The translations under genes were made by a program, and so were the position numbers. Below are positions 37,068 to 47,320 of a stretch of 64,000 nucleotides of DNA, one piece after another (position 1 is the first letter of the stretch; each line of letters begins with the position of its first letter). The DNA is from Rosellinia necatrix (taxonomy: Eukaryota > Ascomycota > Sordariomycetes > Xylariales > Xylariaceae), in the NCBI GenBank assembly GCA_021209875.1, contig JAGYVD010000002.1, positions 620,001-684,000 on the forward strand, given 5' to 3'. The notes under the pieces are model-generated. The model was not told the DNA's origin. It did no database searches and worked only from the letters and a program-made list of their open reading frames with translations.

Positions 37068-39432
37068 ATGGACCCGTCTCCCTTGTCGCAATGGCTCGGC
37101 GGTCCGTACCAAGTCGTGCTCAAGGAGCCGGCAGGCGAGCAGATCTCGGGCATCCTGAAGAACCTGGTACCGGAGCGGCATCTTACACTTGAGAAAGGTA
37201 GCGATCGATCCCTCTCTGGCCTCGGCATACCCGGCCACGAATGCTAACGCAGTGTCTTGCGCAGTCACCGTCCTCCGCACAGGCCAGCGGTTGGAGCGAC
37301 TGGACATCAGTGCCTCCAATATCTCTGACATCATACGGATTCAGATCGAGCCTCGATTTACTCCTCCAACGAATGCCCCAACGAATCTCCCAAGCAATGC
37401 CTCGACCAACGCCCCGACCAACGCCCCGACCATTGTCCCGACCAAACCCTCGACCTCTGCATCTGCTACCACCCCCCGCAGCCAAAGCACCTTCCACGAT
37501 CCCGCCATTGTGAGCATGACTCGGAAGCCCACCGCCCAAACAGTCCAGTCCCACAGACCCCGGAGCGAGACGGCACGGGCCTCCATCGTCACCAACCCCG
37601 CCGACAGGGTGACCTACTCCTCGCTCGACGAAACAGACACGACCGAAACGACCACCCCGCACAAGCCCCCCATCTCGCGGCTATCGGTCCAGTCCCCACC
37701 CAATCTCGCCATGCCAGCGACCATCGATACGACGGAGGATGACCTCCGGGACCTCACGCCCACCGCCGCGACGGCTCGTTCCGGGTTCGCCCCGCGAGAG
37801 CCGCGGAGAGGGAAGCGGGGGAAGAGGTCGTCCCAGGGCCCCAGGAACGCGGAGGAAGGCGCCCCCGCGTCCAGCGCGCGCCCGACTGACCAGAGCAAGG
37901 GCTGGAGACAGACTCCCATCCTTCAATCCACCGAGTCCTTCCAGCCGTTCACTTCCCTGAGGAAGAGCCGGAAGAAACGTGTCGACCCTGGCGCCGATAG
38001 TGGATGGGCCTCTGAGGACGTGACGGACGTGCAGGAGGCCGGCGACTTCGACTTCGAGGGCGGCCTCGCCAAGTTTGACAAGCGGGCTATATTCGACGAG
38101 ATGCAGGAGCAGGACCGCATTGACGAGGCGGACAGGCTGGTGTCGCATAACCGGCTCCCCCGGCCGAAGCCGGGCACCGCGGGGGGGAAGAACCTACACT
38201 ATACAGAGAACGTCCTTGACCTGGCGCCACCGGCCCCCAAGATCACGAAGGAGACGCCCGGGGACTTCTGGAGAAGCGAGGCCGACGATGACCTCGTGAG
38301 AGGAGGCCGCGAGACCCCGACCGGCCGCGACGGCAGCGGCAGGAGCTCCCGTCTCCGGGGAGAGTCGCGGATGTCGACCACTCGTCGCTCCCAATCACGG
38401 AAGGCGAGCACCAGTGCTATTGTCGCTGGGCCCAGCCGTGTGAATACCGGGGTAAGTGAGCCGGTCCCTCTGTCTCTCGGTGCCCTCCTGCTGACCGCGG
38501 GGCAATAGCCATCTCCCACTGCCTCGGCGCCGCCGGGTCTATATACCATGTCGTCGAACCGCCGCGTCGACATTGTGACACACTTGCAGATGCTTGTAGT
38601 CGAGAACGTGGCCAGCAACGAACTAGGCATGACCGAAGACCTTATCGCCGAGAATGCCGGGCGGGGAATATGTGAAGTGGCCACGCGGTCTCTGAAGGAC
38701 CCAGCCATAACCTTGCGAGCGGCCACGTTGTCACCGCCAGCAGCCAACACCATTGTCGTCATGGCAGGCAATAACAAATCCGGAGCGCGCGCGATAGCGG
38801 CGGCCCGCCATCTTCGAAATCGAAATACGAACACGTTGGTATGCGTTGTCGGCATCGAGCGTGAGCGCGAACTATTAGACGAGATCCGGAAGCAGATCCG
38901 GCTCTTCCGCAGTTTCGGTGGCAGCATCTACACCAAGTCGGAGCTCTTCGAACACCTAGCCCAGTCGGCGAACAGCCTGAACGCCTCCCCCCAGGCCTCG
39001 GTCTCCCTCATCATCGACGCCCTCCTGGGGCTCACCCTCTCCTTCGAGGAACTGCGGAAATCGGACCAGGCCACGACCTACGAGCTGATGGAGTGGGCGA
39101 ACCGCAACGAGGCCTTCGTCATGGCGATCGACATCCCGAGCGGGATCGAGCCCTCGTCGGGACGGGTGAACGTGATTGACGGCGCCAAGCTGTATGTCCA
39201 CCCGCGCTACGTCGTCGCGCTCGGCGCTCCGAAAGCCGGCCTACTAAAGGCTTTGGAGAGCATGGATGATGCGAGCGACGTCGTGGCCGCCGACGAATGG
39301 AAAATTTATCTGGCCGACATAGGTCTCGGAACTACGGTTTGGCGGAAGGCCGCCAAGGTACGCCGTGGACCTGACTTTGACGATAATTGGGTGCTTCAGC
39401 TACGATACCAGCCGCGTAGAGAAGACGACTGA
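37068..39432 (+). CDS. edc3: Edc3, enhancer of mRNA decapping (Lsm-FDF-YjeF_N)
   Basis: Cytoplasmic P-body scaffold that binds and stimulates the Dcp1-Dcp2 decapping enzyme. I join three exons, 37,068-37,197, 37,265-38,451 and 38,509-39,432 (GT-AG introns of 67 and 57 bp; branch site GCTAAC at 37,243), giving 746 residues in frame. Domains in order: N-terminal divergent Lsm (about 10-70); a low-complexity linker with Thr/Asn/Pro repeats (TNAPTNAPT); an FDF motif (GDFDFEGGLAKFDK, about 302-315) with its acidic/basic helix, which in this family contacts the helicase Dhh1; and a C-terminal YjeF_N Rossmann domain (about 465-735, starting MLVVENVASNE). Length is usual for filamentous fungi. The start was chosen because it opens the Lsm domain in frame. 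The start codon lies about 330 bp from the RIPed block, and the coding sequence shows no RIP damage. Confidence 0.93.
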
Positions 39433-40195
39433 GCAGTTATTAAACCTACAACTTCATGACTATGAGCATATACAAAGTATAAATGTCTACGCTTCTGTGC
39501 TTGTGCGCGAGTTAAGTGACGAAATTCTATTAAACAAGAACCTTTAGAGGGGGGCTAAGTTCCATCCACTGGAGCTGTTTTGCCCCTTAGCCCACTCCCA
39601 GCAAGAAGATTTGGGATGTGAACCTGAACGCAAGCAGCGGGTGCAACCTATTACGACCGACAACGTTTTACATGGATCAAACATGATACTTAGAAACAGA
39701 ATAATGAAGAAATAACCGATTTTTGCGTCACTACCGGATTCGCCTCCGACAGTAGCCTACAGCAGTGAACACAGAGTATTTGTGCCTCGAAACCCTGGTT
39801 GGAGCGGAGAGGGGGAAAGTCGTAATATTCAGACGGCTCGTACGAAGGGCACAACTATCACTTGCACTCAGGTTTGCTTTCGATTGCGGCGCCGCCAGAA
39901 TATAGGGAGAGGGTAATTCAGTTACTGTTTCATTTGCCGACCATCTACCACTCCGAATCTCATTCGATATCTAAGGGATACGGGTGGGTAGGCCGTGACT
40001 CGAGGTTCGCTTAATTTGAAAAATTACCATCTAGCGATTACTATGTGACGAGTGCGGCAATGGCAGAATACTGCACGTCAGATGTTAGGCGTATCTACTG
40101 CTGATTGGAGACTCTGCGGGTCGGGGCTGAATCCTTGGCAACCTTCGTTGCTTCTACAACCATGGTGTTCCCGTCGCTCCGGAATTCGCAGTGCA
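39433..40195. other. Intergenic, edc3 to HET gene
   Basis: 763 bp of normal base composition. It holds the 3' region of edc3 and the promoter of the HET gene. No RNA gene, repeat or conserved element is evident. An in-frame upstream ATG at 40,052 extends the HET ORF by 48 residues that look non-coding. Confidence 0.6.
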
Positions 40196-42433
40196 ATGGT
40201 TCTCTGCGATAAATGCGCTGCCCTGGATCTGAAGGGCGCCATTCGGCGCCTCCAACATACTAAAGGCTCTGGCCGCCCCGACGACGATGAATCTGGGTGG
40301 ATATACGGATGGCATGAACGGCCGACTCTCGTATATGGATCCGGCGCCGCGGCGGGCTGCGACTTATGCCGCTTTGTGACACGGGGCTGGGAGGAGTATC
40401 GAGCGACTACCATCTCGAGGTCGATTCGCGATGGGCTGTTGGAGGAGGACTATCAATTCGAGGACCTCCACGCCTCCATCTTGCGCCTGACAGCATACCA
40501 AAACGCCGAGATTGACACCGTCGTCCTCCGCCTGGAACGCGCGAACGATGGAGGGCAGAAGTGGAGTTATGCTCTGAGGGTTGCCTGTCGCCCCCCCGAG
40601 ACGGAAGCTTGGGACTGGCAGATACACCGCGAGTTGTTCGTCGAGTTGAAAATCGCGATCCGGCCGGAGTTCCTCGGGTTCTCCGGTGTGCCATGGGACG
40701 GGTTGGAGCTGGACACCACGGTAGACAAACAACCAACGTCGGCGTCCTCATTAGCGGTGGTGCGAGGATGGCTGCAAACCTGTACCAGCTCACACGAAAA
40801 ATGTCGCCAGCCTGAAAAGCACCCTGCTGTCATGCCCTCGCGATTCCTCGACGTGGCCAACCCGAACGCCATGGATCGCGTATTTCTAATGATCAGGGGC
40901 GAAGACACACCCGCCGGGGTGCAGTACGTAGCGCTTAGCCATTGCTGGGGAAAAGTGAAAACTATTCAGACCACAAGATCCAGCGTGGATCTCCATAGGA
41001 GCGGCATAGACATCCAGGCGCTGCCACAGACCTTCCAAGATGCCATCCAGACCACGCGCGCGCTCGGGCTGCGATACATGTGGATCGACAGCCTCTGCAT
41101 CGTACAGGACGACGCGCGGGGCTGGGAAGCGGAGGCAGCACGGATGGCGGACGTCTACCGCAACGCGCACCTGGTGCTCGGCGCCACGCGGGCCGACGCT
41201 GACGTCGCCGGCTTCCTCGGGCCCCGGCCGACGCCGACCCACTCGACGGCGCTGGGGGCATTCCAGCTGACGCTGCTGCCCCCGCTCCTCGAGCGCTGGA
41301 CGCAGGGCGCGGACCTGGTGGGCGCGGACCCGCTTAGCGCGCGCGCTTGGTGCCTGCAAGAACGCTACCTCGCGCGGCGAATGCTGCACTACGGGACCGT
41401 GCAGGCGGGGTGGGAGTGCGCAGAGTTGCGCGCCAGCGAGAACGGGGACGCCATCTTGGATCAAGGGGATCGGCTCTTCCGGGTCCTGCAGACGGCGAAC
41501 ACCGGCGTCTCGGTGTTTGGCCAGGTCGTCTCCTCCGCATGGGCCAACGCCGATTCCTTGTTCCGGAGTGAATCGCGCCACAAGTATTCCGGCTGGTACG
41601 AGTTGGTGTCACACTATTCGACTCGCGAGATCACGAAAGACACGGATCGCCTGCCGGCTCTCCTGGGTATCGCCAGTGCGCTCGGAGTGGTGACCGGAGA
41701 CGACTACCTTTACGGTGCTTGGCACGGCGGACTTCTCGAGGGCCTCACGTGGTGTCCCGGCGCCAAGGGCGGTCTCAGTAGGCCGGAGAAGCCAATAGCG
41801 CCTTCCTGGTCATGGGCATCTGTCAAGGGCAAAGTCGAGTTCCCCATTTATGCGTGGTACGAGCTCTGCGAGTCGGATACCGAGCAGACGGCTTTGATAC
41901 CGGTGGCTAGATACACCATCCAGGACGCTTCTCGAGGCATTATCAGGCTCCAAGCTCCTATCGTCCGTGTCGCTACGTGGCAGCCCAGGCAAGGGCGTGT
42001 AAATCCTCCAGACGATCCGACGTCCGACTTCCGGGAATCTTTGGTCACGGATACCGTCTTTCAACTTTACCCCCGACAATGTGGAGATCCGACGGGCTGT
42101 GCATGGTGGCTCGACGGGGCCTTTGATGCCAGGCAAGATCCGGACTCGCGCGACGATGAATTGCATGTAGCTTTTCTTACAAGGCTCCCCCACGTGCAGG
42201 CGAACAAGATTTACGAGCACGTTCTGGGATTGGTGATCAGGAAGAGTAGCGACAGCACATCATATGAGAGACTGGGCTTCGTGGATAGCTGGGTTCAGGA
42301 GACAAGAGGCGACATGGTATCAATGGTTGAGGGACCCGATAAGCTGTTCGCTGAAGCACATGGATCTAAGCACCCACTTCAGAGAGTATCAGATGTTTTA
42401 TATACCGCCATAGCTGAAATCGAGCTGGCTTAG
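40196..42433 (+). CDS. HET-domain protein (heterokaryon incompatibility family)
   Basis: 745 residues from the ATG at 40,196. I prefer this start because the protein then opens MVLCDKCAALDL, a common opening of HET proteins; the ORF stays open upstream to 40,052. The N terminus has two CxxC pairs (C4/C7 and C55/C58), a possible small metal site. The three conserved HET blocks are present: YVALSHCWG (about 244-252), YMWIDSLCIVQDD (about 294-306) and WCLQERYLARRMLHYG (about 385-400). HET domains trigger cell death after fusion of incompatible hyphae in some fungi, but most paralogues have no known role, so that function is inference. Single exon, no frameshift. The second half (about 400-745) has no domain I recognise. 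It is the second gene from the AT-rich block. Confidence 0.9.
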   Translation: MVLCDKCAALDLKGAIRRLQHTKGSGRPDDDESGWIYGWHERPTLVYGSGAAAGCDLCRFVTRGWEEYRATTISRSIRDGLLEEDYQFEDLHASILRLTAYQNAEIDTVVLRLERANDGGQKWSYALRVACRPPETEAWDWQIHRELFVELKIAIRPEFLGFSGVPWDGLELDTTVDKQPTSASSLAVVRGWLQTCTSSHEKCRQPEKHPAVMPSRFLDVANPNAMDRVFLMIRGEDTPAGVQYVALSHCWGKVKTIQTTRSSVDLHRSGIDIQALPQTFQDAIQTTRALGLRYMWIDSLCIVQDDARGWEAEAARMADVYRNAHLVLGATRADADVAGFLGPRPTPTHSTALGAFQLTLLPPLLERWTQGADLVGADPLSARAWCLQERYLARRMLHYGTVQAGWECAELRASENGDAILDQGDRLFRVLQTANTGVSVFGQVVSSAWANADSLFRSESRHKYSGWYELVSHYSTREITKDTDRLPALLGIASALGVVTGDDYLYGAWHGGLLEGLTWCPGAKGGLSRPEKPIAPSWSWASVKGKVEFPIYAWYELCESDTEQTALIPVARYTIQDASRGIIRLQAPIVRVATWQPRQGRVNPPDDPTSDFRESLVTDTVFQLYPRQCGDPTGCAWWLDGAFDARQDPDSRDDELHVAFLTRLPHVQANKIYEHVLGLVIRKSSDSTSYERLGFVDSWVQETRGDMVSMVEGPDKLFAEAHGSKHPLQRVSDVLYTAIAEIELA

Positions 42434-43136
42434 GAGACTACCGGCGGCGAGGACGGGAACCCTGCATTGGGTACTGATGATCAGTAGATCGGGGATGGGA
42501 GGCTTCCTCCCGGCCGGCGGTACTAGGCGCCAATATGGCAGGGGGTTTCTGCTCTCTGGGACTAGATATTGACAGACACAACAAGATACTTCTACCCACC
42601 ACCATATATGTTAAAATGTTCGCTGTGGCTGAAACTAACAAGCCCCCATGGGTTATGTTCGAACCGGCTGAGAGGTTGGAGCGGGGTTGGGAGTGACATA
42701 AATCTATACCACGTTGCATATGAACATGTGGGAAGCCCTTGTTATTCCTATTTTTTTGTAGGTCACAAACATAAATAAGATTACACTGCTGGAACCACGA
42801 AGGTAATGAATAAAACACCTTTTCTTGGTAGCTCATAGTACGTCATATCATTTCATTAACGGCCAGTGCCAGTGTCATACCCCGTGGTCGCTACGCAGTA
42901 AACGGTGGTGCAGGCGACAACGACACGTTTCCATGTTCGCGTTAGATAGCCCGTTGTTGCGCCGCTGTCCTTAAACCATAGCATCTCAATCTGAACGGGA
43001 CCGAAACAAGAAATTCGCCGTTGTATATACCCAGCTCTTGTCCCCGCCCCTTTAGCCACGCTTGCTTTCGGATTATCCGCTAACACATGGAATGGGGCGA
43101 AAAAGAATACCTATCGTACGAACTCTAACGCCTAAC
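42434..43136. other. Intergenic between convergent genes
   Basis: 703 bp between the HET gene stop and the stop of the minus-strand regulator. It contains the two 3' regions. No repeat, RNA gene or conserved ORF seen. Confidence 0.55.
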
Positions 43137-46100
43137 CTAATATCCTGTCGCATCGAGATTATTAAAGTTTGGAGGGTCCATCGCCATGAACTCGAGCAAG
43201 TCTACGCCCCCGACATTGACGCCTTGGTCCGTCATGGTCACGTTGGAATTTTCTCCCACATTTTGAAACAAACCTGCGCCGGGGGGTAGATACCACATCT
43301 CATCAGTTGCCCAGTCGGTGCCTGGCTCGAAGATATGGTCGTTGAGGCCGTTGGAATCCAACACGCCGGTGTTGGAATTCTGGTTGACGGCTCCGAACAT
43401 CGCGGCGGAGCCGACGGGAAAAGGAAAAGTGCTCGACGACATATCAAATGGGGTCGCCGAGATATTTCCCGAAGGAGTAGATGTACGTTCTATATCGTCT
43501 GGGTCAGCACGAATCAGCAGCACGGGGCCAGGAGGGGGGGGATATGGGTGAGTTGAGGGGTATGACCTACCGGGTACTGGAACTCCGTCCCTGAATTTGA
43601 CAGTATGGTTCGAGAATCCATTTTCCATCCCCAAGCCCATATGCGTACTGTGCCCATTGAGGCTGCCGGCCTTGCTGGGGTCGCCGTTCGACAGGGGGCT
43701 CCTCCCCTCAACAGTGGTGGGCGCGAACTTAAAGCGGTCTCGCAACCGTGTTGTGAGCGACTCGAGCAAATCCCCAAACCGTGTGCCTAGGTGGATGTCA
43801 TCCACAACGCAGGTCCGCAGCGCGTGCACGGTCCGATCTAGCAGACTAATGCTTGTTTCGACATCCGACTTGGGCGCGCCCAGCGCAAATGTCTTGAGAA
43901 GGAACATCGCCCCACTGATAATCCGGAAGTACGTGCGTACAGGCGCATGTTTGAGATAACCCCCTTTAAAGAGCCCGTCCACGACTGTTCGTAGCAGGTT
44001 CCTGCAGCCCGAGACGACCTCCCGGACGCATTCCTGGTCTTCTGCACCGAAACGACCCAAGTGACCGATCGGTAGGTTGCCTAGATAGTTCTGTGTCTGT
44101 GGTGACAGCTCGGCATTTCCGTTCGTGCCACGCGCCCCATGAGAGCCGTCATGCCCCGACGACGCACCCGTTGCGTTGGTCGTGCACCGTTCAACGACGG
44201 CCTGTAATGCGAGCGAGTTGACATATATTCGTACGTATTCGTATTCGATGGTCAGGATGTGGCGGGTAAACTCGGGAAGGCGGAAGCGTTCAAATTCACG
44301 CCACCACTCTTTTAAGATTGGCTGAAACTCTTTGAGCAATCTTGTATAGCTGCCGCTCTGTATTATTTCCGTCGTGTGTTTCCGGGATCGGAAGAGCCTC
44401 TCGTTACCTAGATGCATGGCATTGCTGACGCCCACCCAGCACTGAATAATTTGGTCGTCGAGTTCGATATCGGGGACGTAACTGAAGGTATTTGAGAGCA
44501 CGGACGGGTTCGTCCCGGGCGTCGCTCCTTCATTTGTGGTCGGGCGCCTGTTGGAGAAGACCGGGTCTGTCTTCCTGATGCTCTCCGGGACCATGTTGGT
44601 CCAGCCGAGACGGCCGGCCAGCTGCGTCAGATAGATCAAAAGTAGGCGTTTGATACGCATGGCGCGGAGCCGATATGCCTCATCCTCATACTCGGGCCGT
44701 GTGATGGCATTCGTAGCCAGCAGTTCGTCGATGTCGTCGAAGACGCCCAGTTCGTAGGCCAGGCCGAGGGCATTGCTGAGTAACATCCAGCACATGCGGT
44801 CGCTTCTCCATGCCGGCTCAAGCCAGCTCTCGATTCTCTGTCCGCCCACATTACCACCAGGCCGCGCCACCACGTCATCATCCATGGGGTCCAGGATGCG
44901 AACTTCACGAGATGGAAGCATTAACTCGTCAATGGCCTCCTCGGGCGGGAAGTGAAGAGCGCGAGGGTGCCATTCGGTGAGAATCATAAGCGACTCGACG
45001 GTGCCTAGGGTACGTAGGCTGCCCTTGCGTAGCCCTCGCCACGGAGCGGTGCTCGACGTCTGTGACTCGTCAGCACCGGATCCGCAAAAGGCCCCACCGA
45101 AGGCTTCCTGGCCCCAGAGGCACCGCTCGACCATCCTTCGAAGATATCTCCACAGCTCCTCATGAATGGCGTGCGACCGGCAATGGCCCCCCGTCGTGCG
45201 GATGCTGTGGTACCTTGACGCAATCGTGAGCAAGGTTACTGCGAGGATAGGCTCTTCTGTCAGGAGAGTCGTGTGGGATGCAGGGCTACGGAATGTCGGT
45301 GGGGAGACGGGCGTCATGGGGGAGAGATATTCATAGTAGCTGACAATAGTGAGCATGATCAGCAATTCTTCGCACTATCGGGCATACGTCGGCAGGAAAC
45401 GAAGGGCTGCACTTACTATACTATATATTTGACGGCTTCCTCCTTTGTAAACCATCCAGCCCGTACGAATCGGAACCTGGCCCAGGCCTGGAGCGCTTCT
45501 TGGTACCCAGGCTCGTGCTCAACATGAAGTCGGGCCTCGACCTCGGCGCGCTCATCGAGGCCATCACAGGGCAGCAAACGCGGATCAATAGGATCAGCAG
45601 ATCTAGGGGTAGGTCGTATTGGGGGCCGACTACCCAGAGCGGACGGCTGTGTACGCGGGGCCTCGCGGCCAGGGACAGAAGAGAGAGAAGGCTGGAGAGA
45701 GGTTGGCGCGATGGTTGCGGTAGGGGTGGTTTCCTGACGGACCTGCATGGAATGTGGACTACTAGGACGATGAGTGAATAGCTTTGGAGATAAGGGGGGG
45801 GAGAGATGAGAGATACATACCTATCCGTAGCGGCCTTGTAGAGGAGATCGAGGGCATCGTGGGGCCCGTAGACACCCTTCCTCATGACGTTCTGGGCCTC
45901 GAGATTCTCGAGCTGGGCGTTCGAATCTTCGGTGGACTCGGCGTAGCTGGGGCGGCGGGGGCCATCGGCGGCGTCGATATGGGAATCGTGGAGGGTATGG
46001 GTGCGCTTCAGAGGCTGGTTCCGGCCGGCGGAGCCACCGGGTGTTAACGGGACGGGGTTGAAGGGCTTCCTGTCCTCCTCAACAACGACGGGAGGGGTGT

Positions 46101-46707
46101 CCTCGAGATAGTGGCGCTTCCGGCCGTTGCGGATGATGTACTCGTCTTGGTACTCGTCGGTATCGTCGTCGTTCTTGCGCTTGCGGCGGGTGGCGCTGAA
46201 GAAGCACTCCTTGCTCTCGCGGCGGCAGCGCATGCAGGGGGGGTCATGGGGGTTGTCGACGCTTCCCAGGTCGCAGCGGACCTTGCGGCGCCGGCAGGGG
46301 ATGCATGCTTGGTAGACGCGCTTGTGTTGCGGCTGGGGAGGGCCGGAGCTGTTGCTTCTCGTGTGGTTGACGCTGCTGCTACTATTGTTGTTATTGCTGC
46401 CGCCGCTAGTTTCGGGATGATCCTGGTTCGGGGTCACCGGGTGGAGGGGGTTGGCGCCGGCACCAGCACCAGCACCAAAACCGCCGACACCGGCACCGGC
46501 ACCGGCACCGGCACCGGCGGTGGTAGCGGCGGCGGCGGTAGCGGGCGAGGGAGGGTGGCGGGAAGAGGTGGGAGACGTGGTGCTGGCGGTGGTGGTGGTG
46601 ACGGCGGTGACGGGGGCGGAAGCGGGGGTCGACGGCGTCGGGCGGTGATGGGACGAGGGGGGGGATGTGACGGAGGCAGAGGCAGGGAAGGGAACCTGTT
46701 GCGACAT
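43137..46707 (-). CDS. Zn(II)2Cys6 transcription factor, Aro80-type
   Basis: Three exons, 46,707-45,821, 45,758-45,417 and 45,339-43,137 (introns of 62 and 77 bp), join in frame to 1,143 residues. The zinc cluster is Cys135, 138, 145, 158, 161, 168 (C-x2-C-x6-C-x12-C-x2-C-x6-C), followed by a basic TRRKRK. The fungal_trans middle homology region follows, roughly 375-900 (for example [48 protein letters not shown]). These words resemble Aro80, which in yeast activates aromatic amino-acid catabolism; that assignment is from memory of the family and is moderate. Exon 1 has a Thr/Pro/Ala-rich head and a Gly-Ala run. The intron-1 acceptor is a tandem TAG TAG, so 45,758 or 45,761 are both in-frame starts for exon 2. 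Upstream in-frame ATGs (to 47,031) are probably 5' UTR. Confidence 0.88.
46440..46535. repeat. GC-rich tandem repeat in the regulator's exon 1
   Basis: Six-base GGCACC/GCACCG units run through about 46,460-46,515 and encode the Gly-Ala track of the zinc-cluster protein on the minus strand. Likely length-polymorphic. Confidence 0.7.
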
Positions 46708-47320
46708 GGCTCGTCCCGTCTCGATCGCGGCCGAGTAGGCTCTGGCTGGTTGGCTTTGGCTCCGGGCACTCGGGACTGCAGGACAGGTGACTGACTGACT
46801 GGCGGCGCGCGCACAGGCGGCAACAGCAACAACTCTCGGCTTAAGACGGGTTTTGAGGGCTTTAAGAGAGTCGAGGGGGGTGGAGGTGTTGGGTCTAGGT
46901 TTATATTCGGTAGCCTGCCACTGGGCCAACTCGCCAAGTGGGGGGGGACCCTGTGACGAGTTGGTTTTCGCTCGGAAAGTGCTAGCCCCCCGCCAGTCTA
47001 GATTAGCCTGGCCCGGGTTGCCCACCAACACGCTATCCGGTATAGGTTAGACCGACCTGCCTAGATACGCTAAAGTGAGATGGACGCGGGGGACGATTTG
47101 GCGGGGAACAAACCTCTCTGTCTGTCAATATTTCTTCTTCTATTTCTTCTACCCTTCTCCCTTTTTTGGCACAGGGGGGTTTTTTTTTTTCTCCTTTCTT
47201 TTCCCCCTCCTGCTCACCTTCTCTCCTGTTTTCTCTTTGTTGTCTCTTCTAGACAGGGCAATTGACCGTGTCTTCTTTTAGGAGTTTTTTTTTTTTTCAG
47301 GGGGACGTGTACGAACACAA
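46708..47320 (-). promoter_or_regulatory. Promoter/5' leader of the zinc-cluster gene, pyrimidine-rich
   Basis: Upstream of the regulator's start. A long C/T-rich tract at about 47,120-47,300 on the plus strand includes T-runs at 47,180-47,190 and 47,286-47,298. On the gene's strand these are A/G-rich. Such tracts are common in fungal promoters. No specific binding site is claimed. In-frame upstream ATG codons in this stretch could be uORFs or an alternative start. Confidence 0.4.

Noticed and set aside
46111..46794. 227-codon plus-strand ORF antisense to the zinc-cluster exon 1
   Set aside because: Val/Gly/Ala-rich shadow of the repeat-bearing exon on the other strand; no independent signal.
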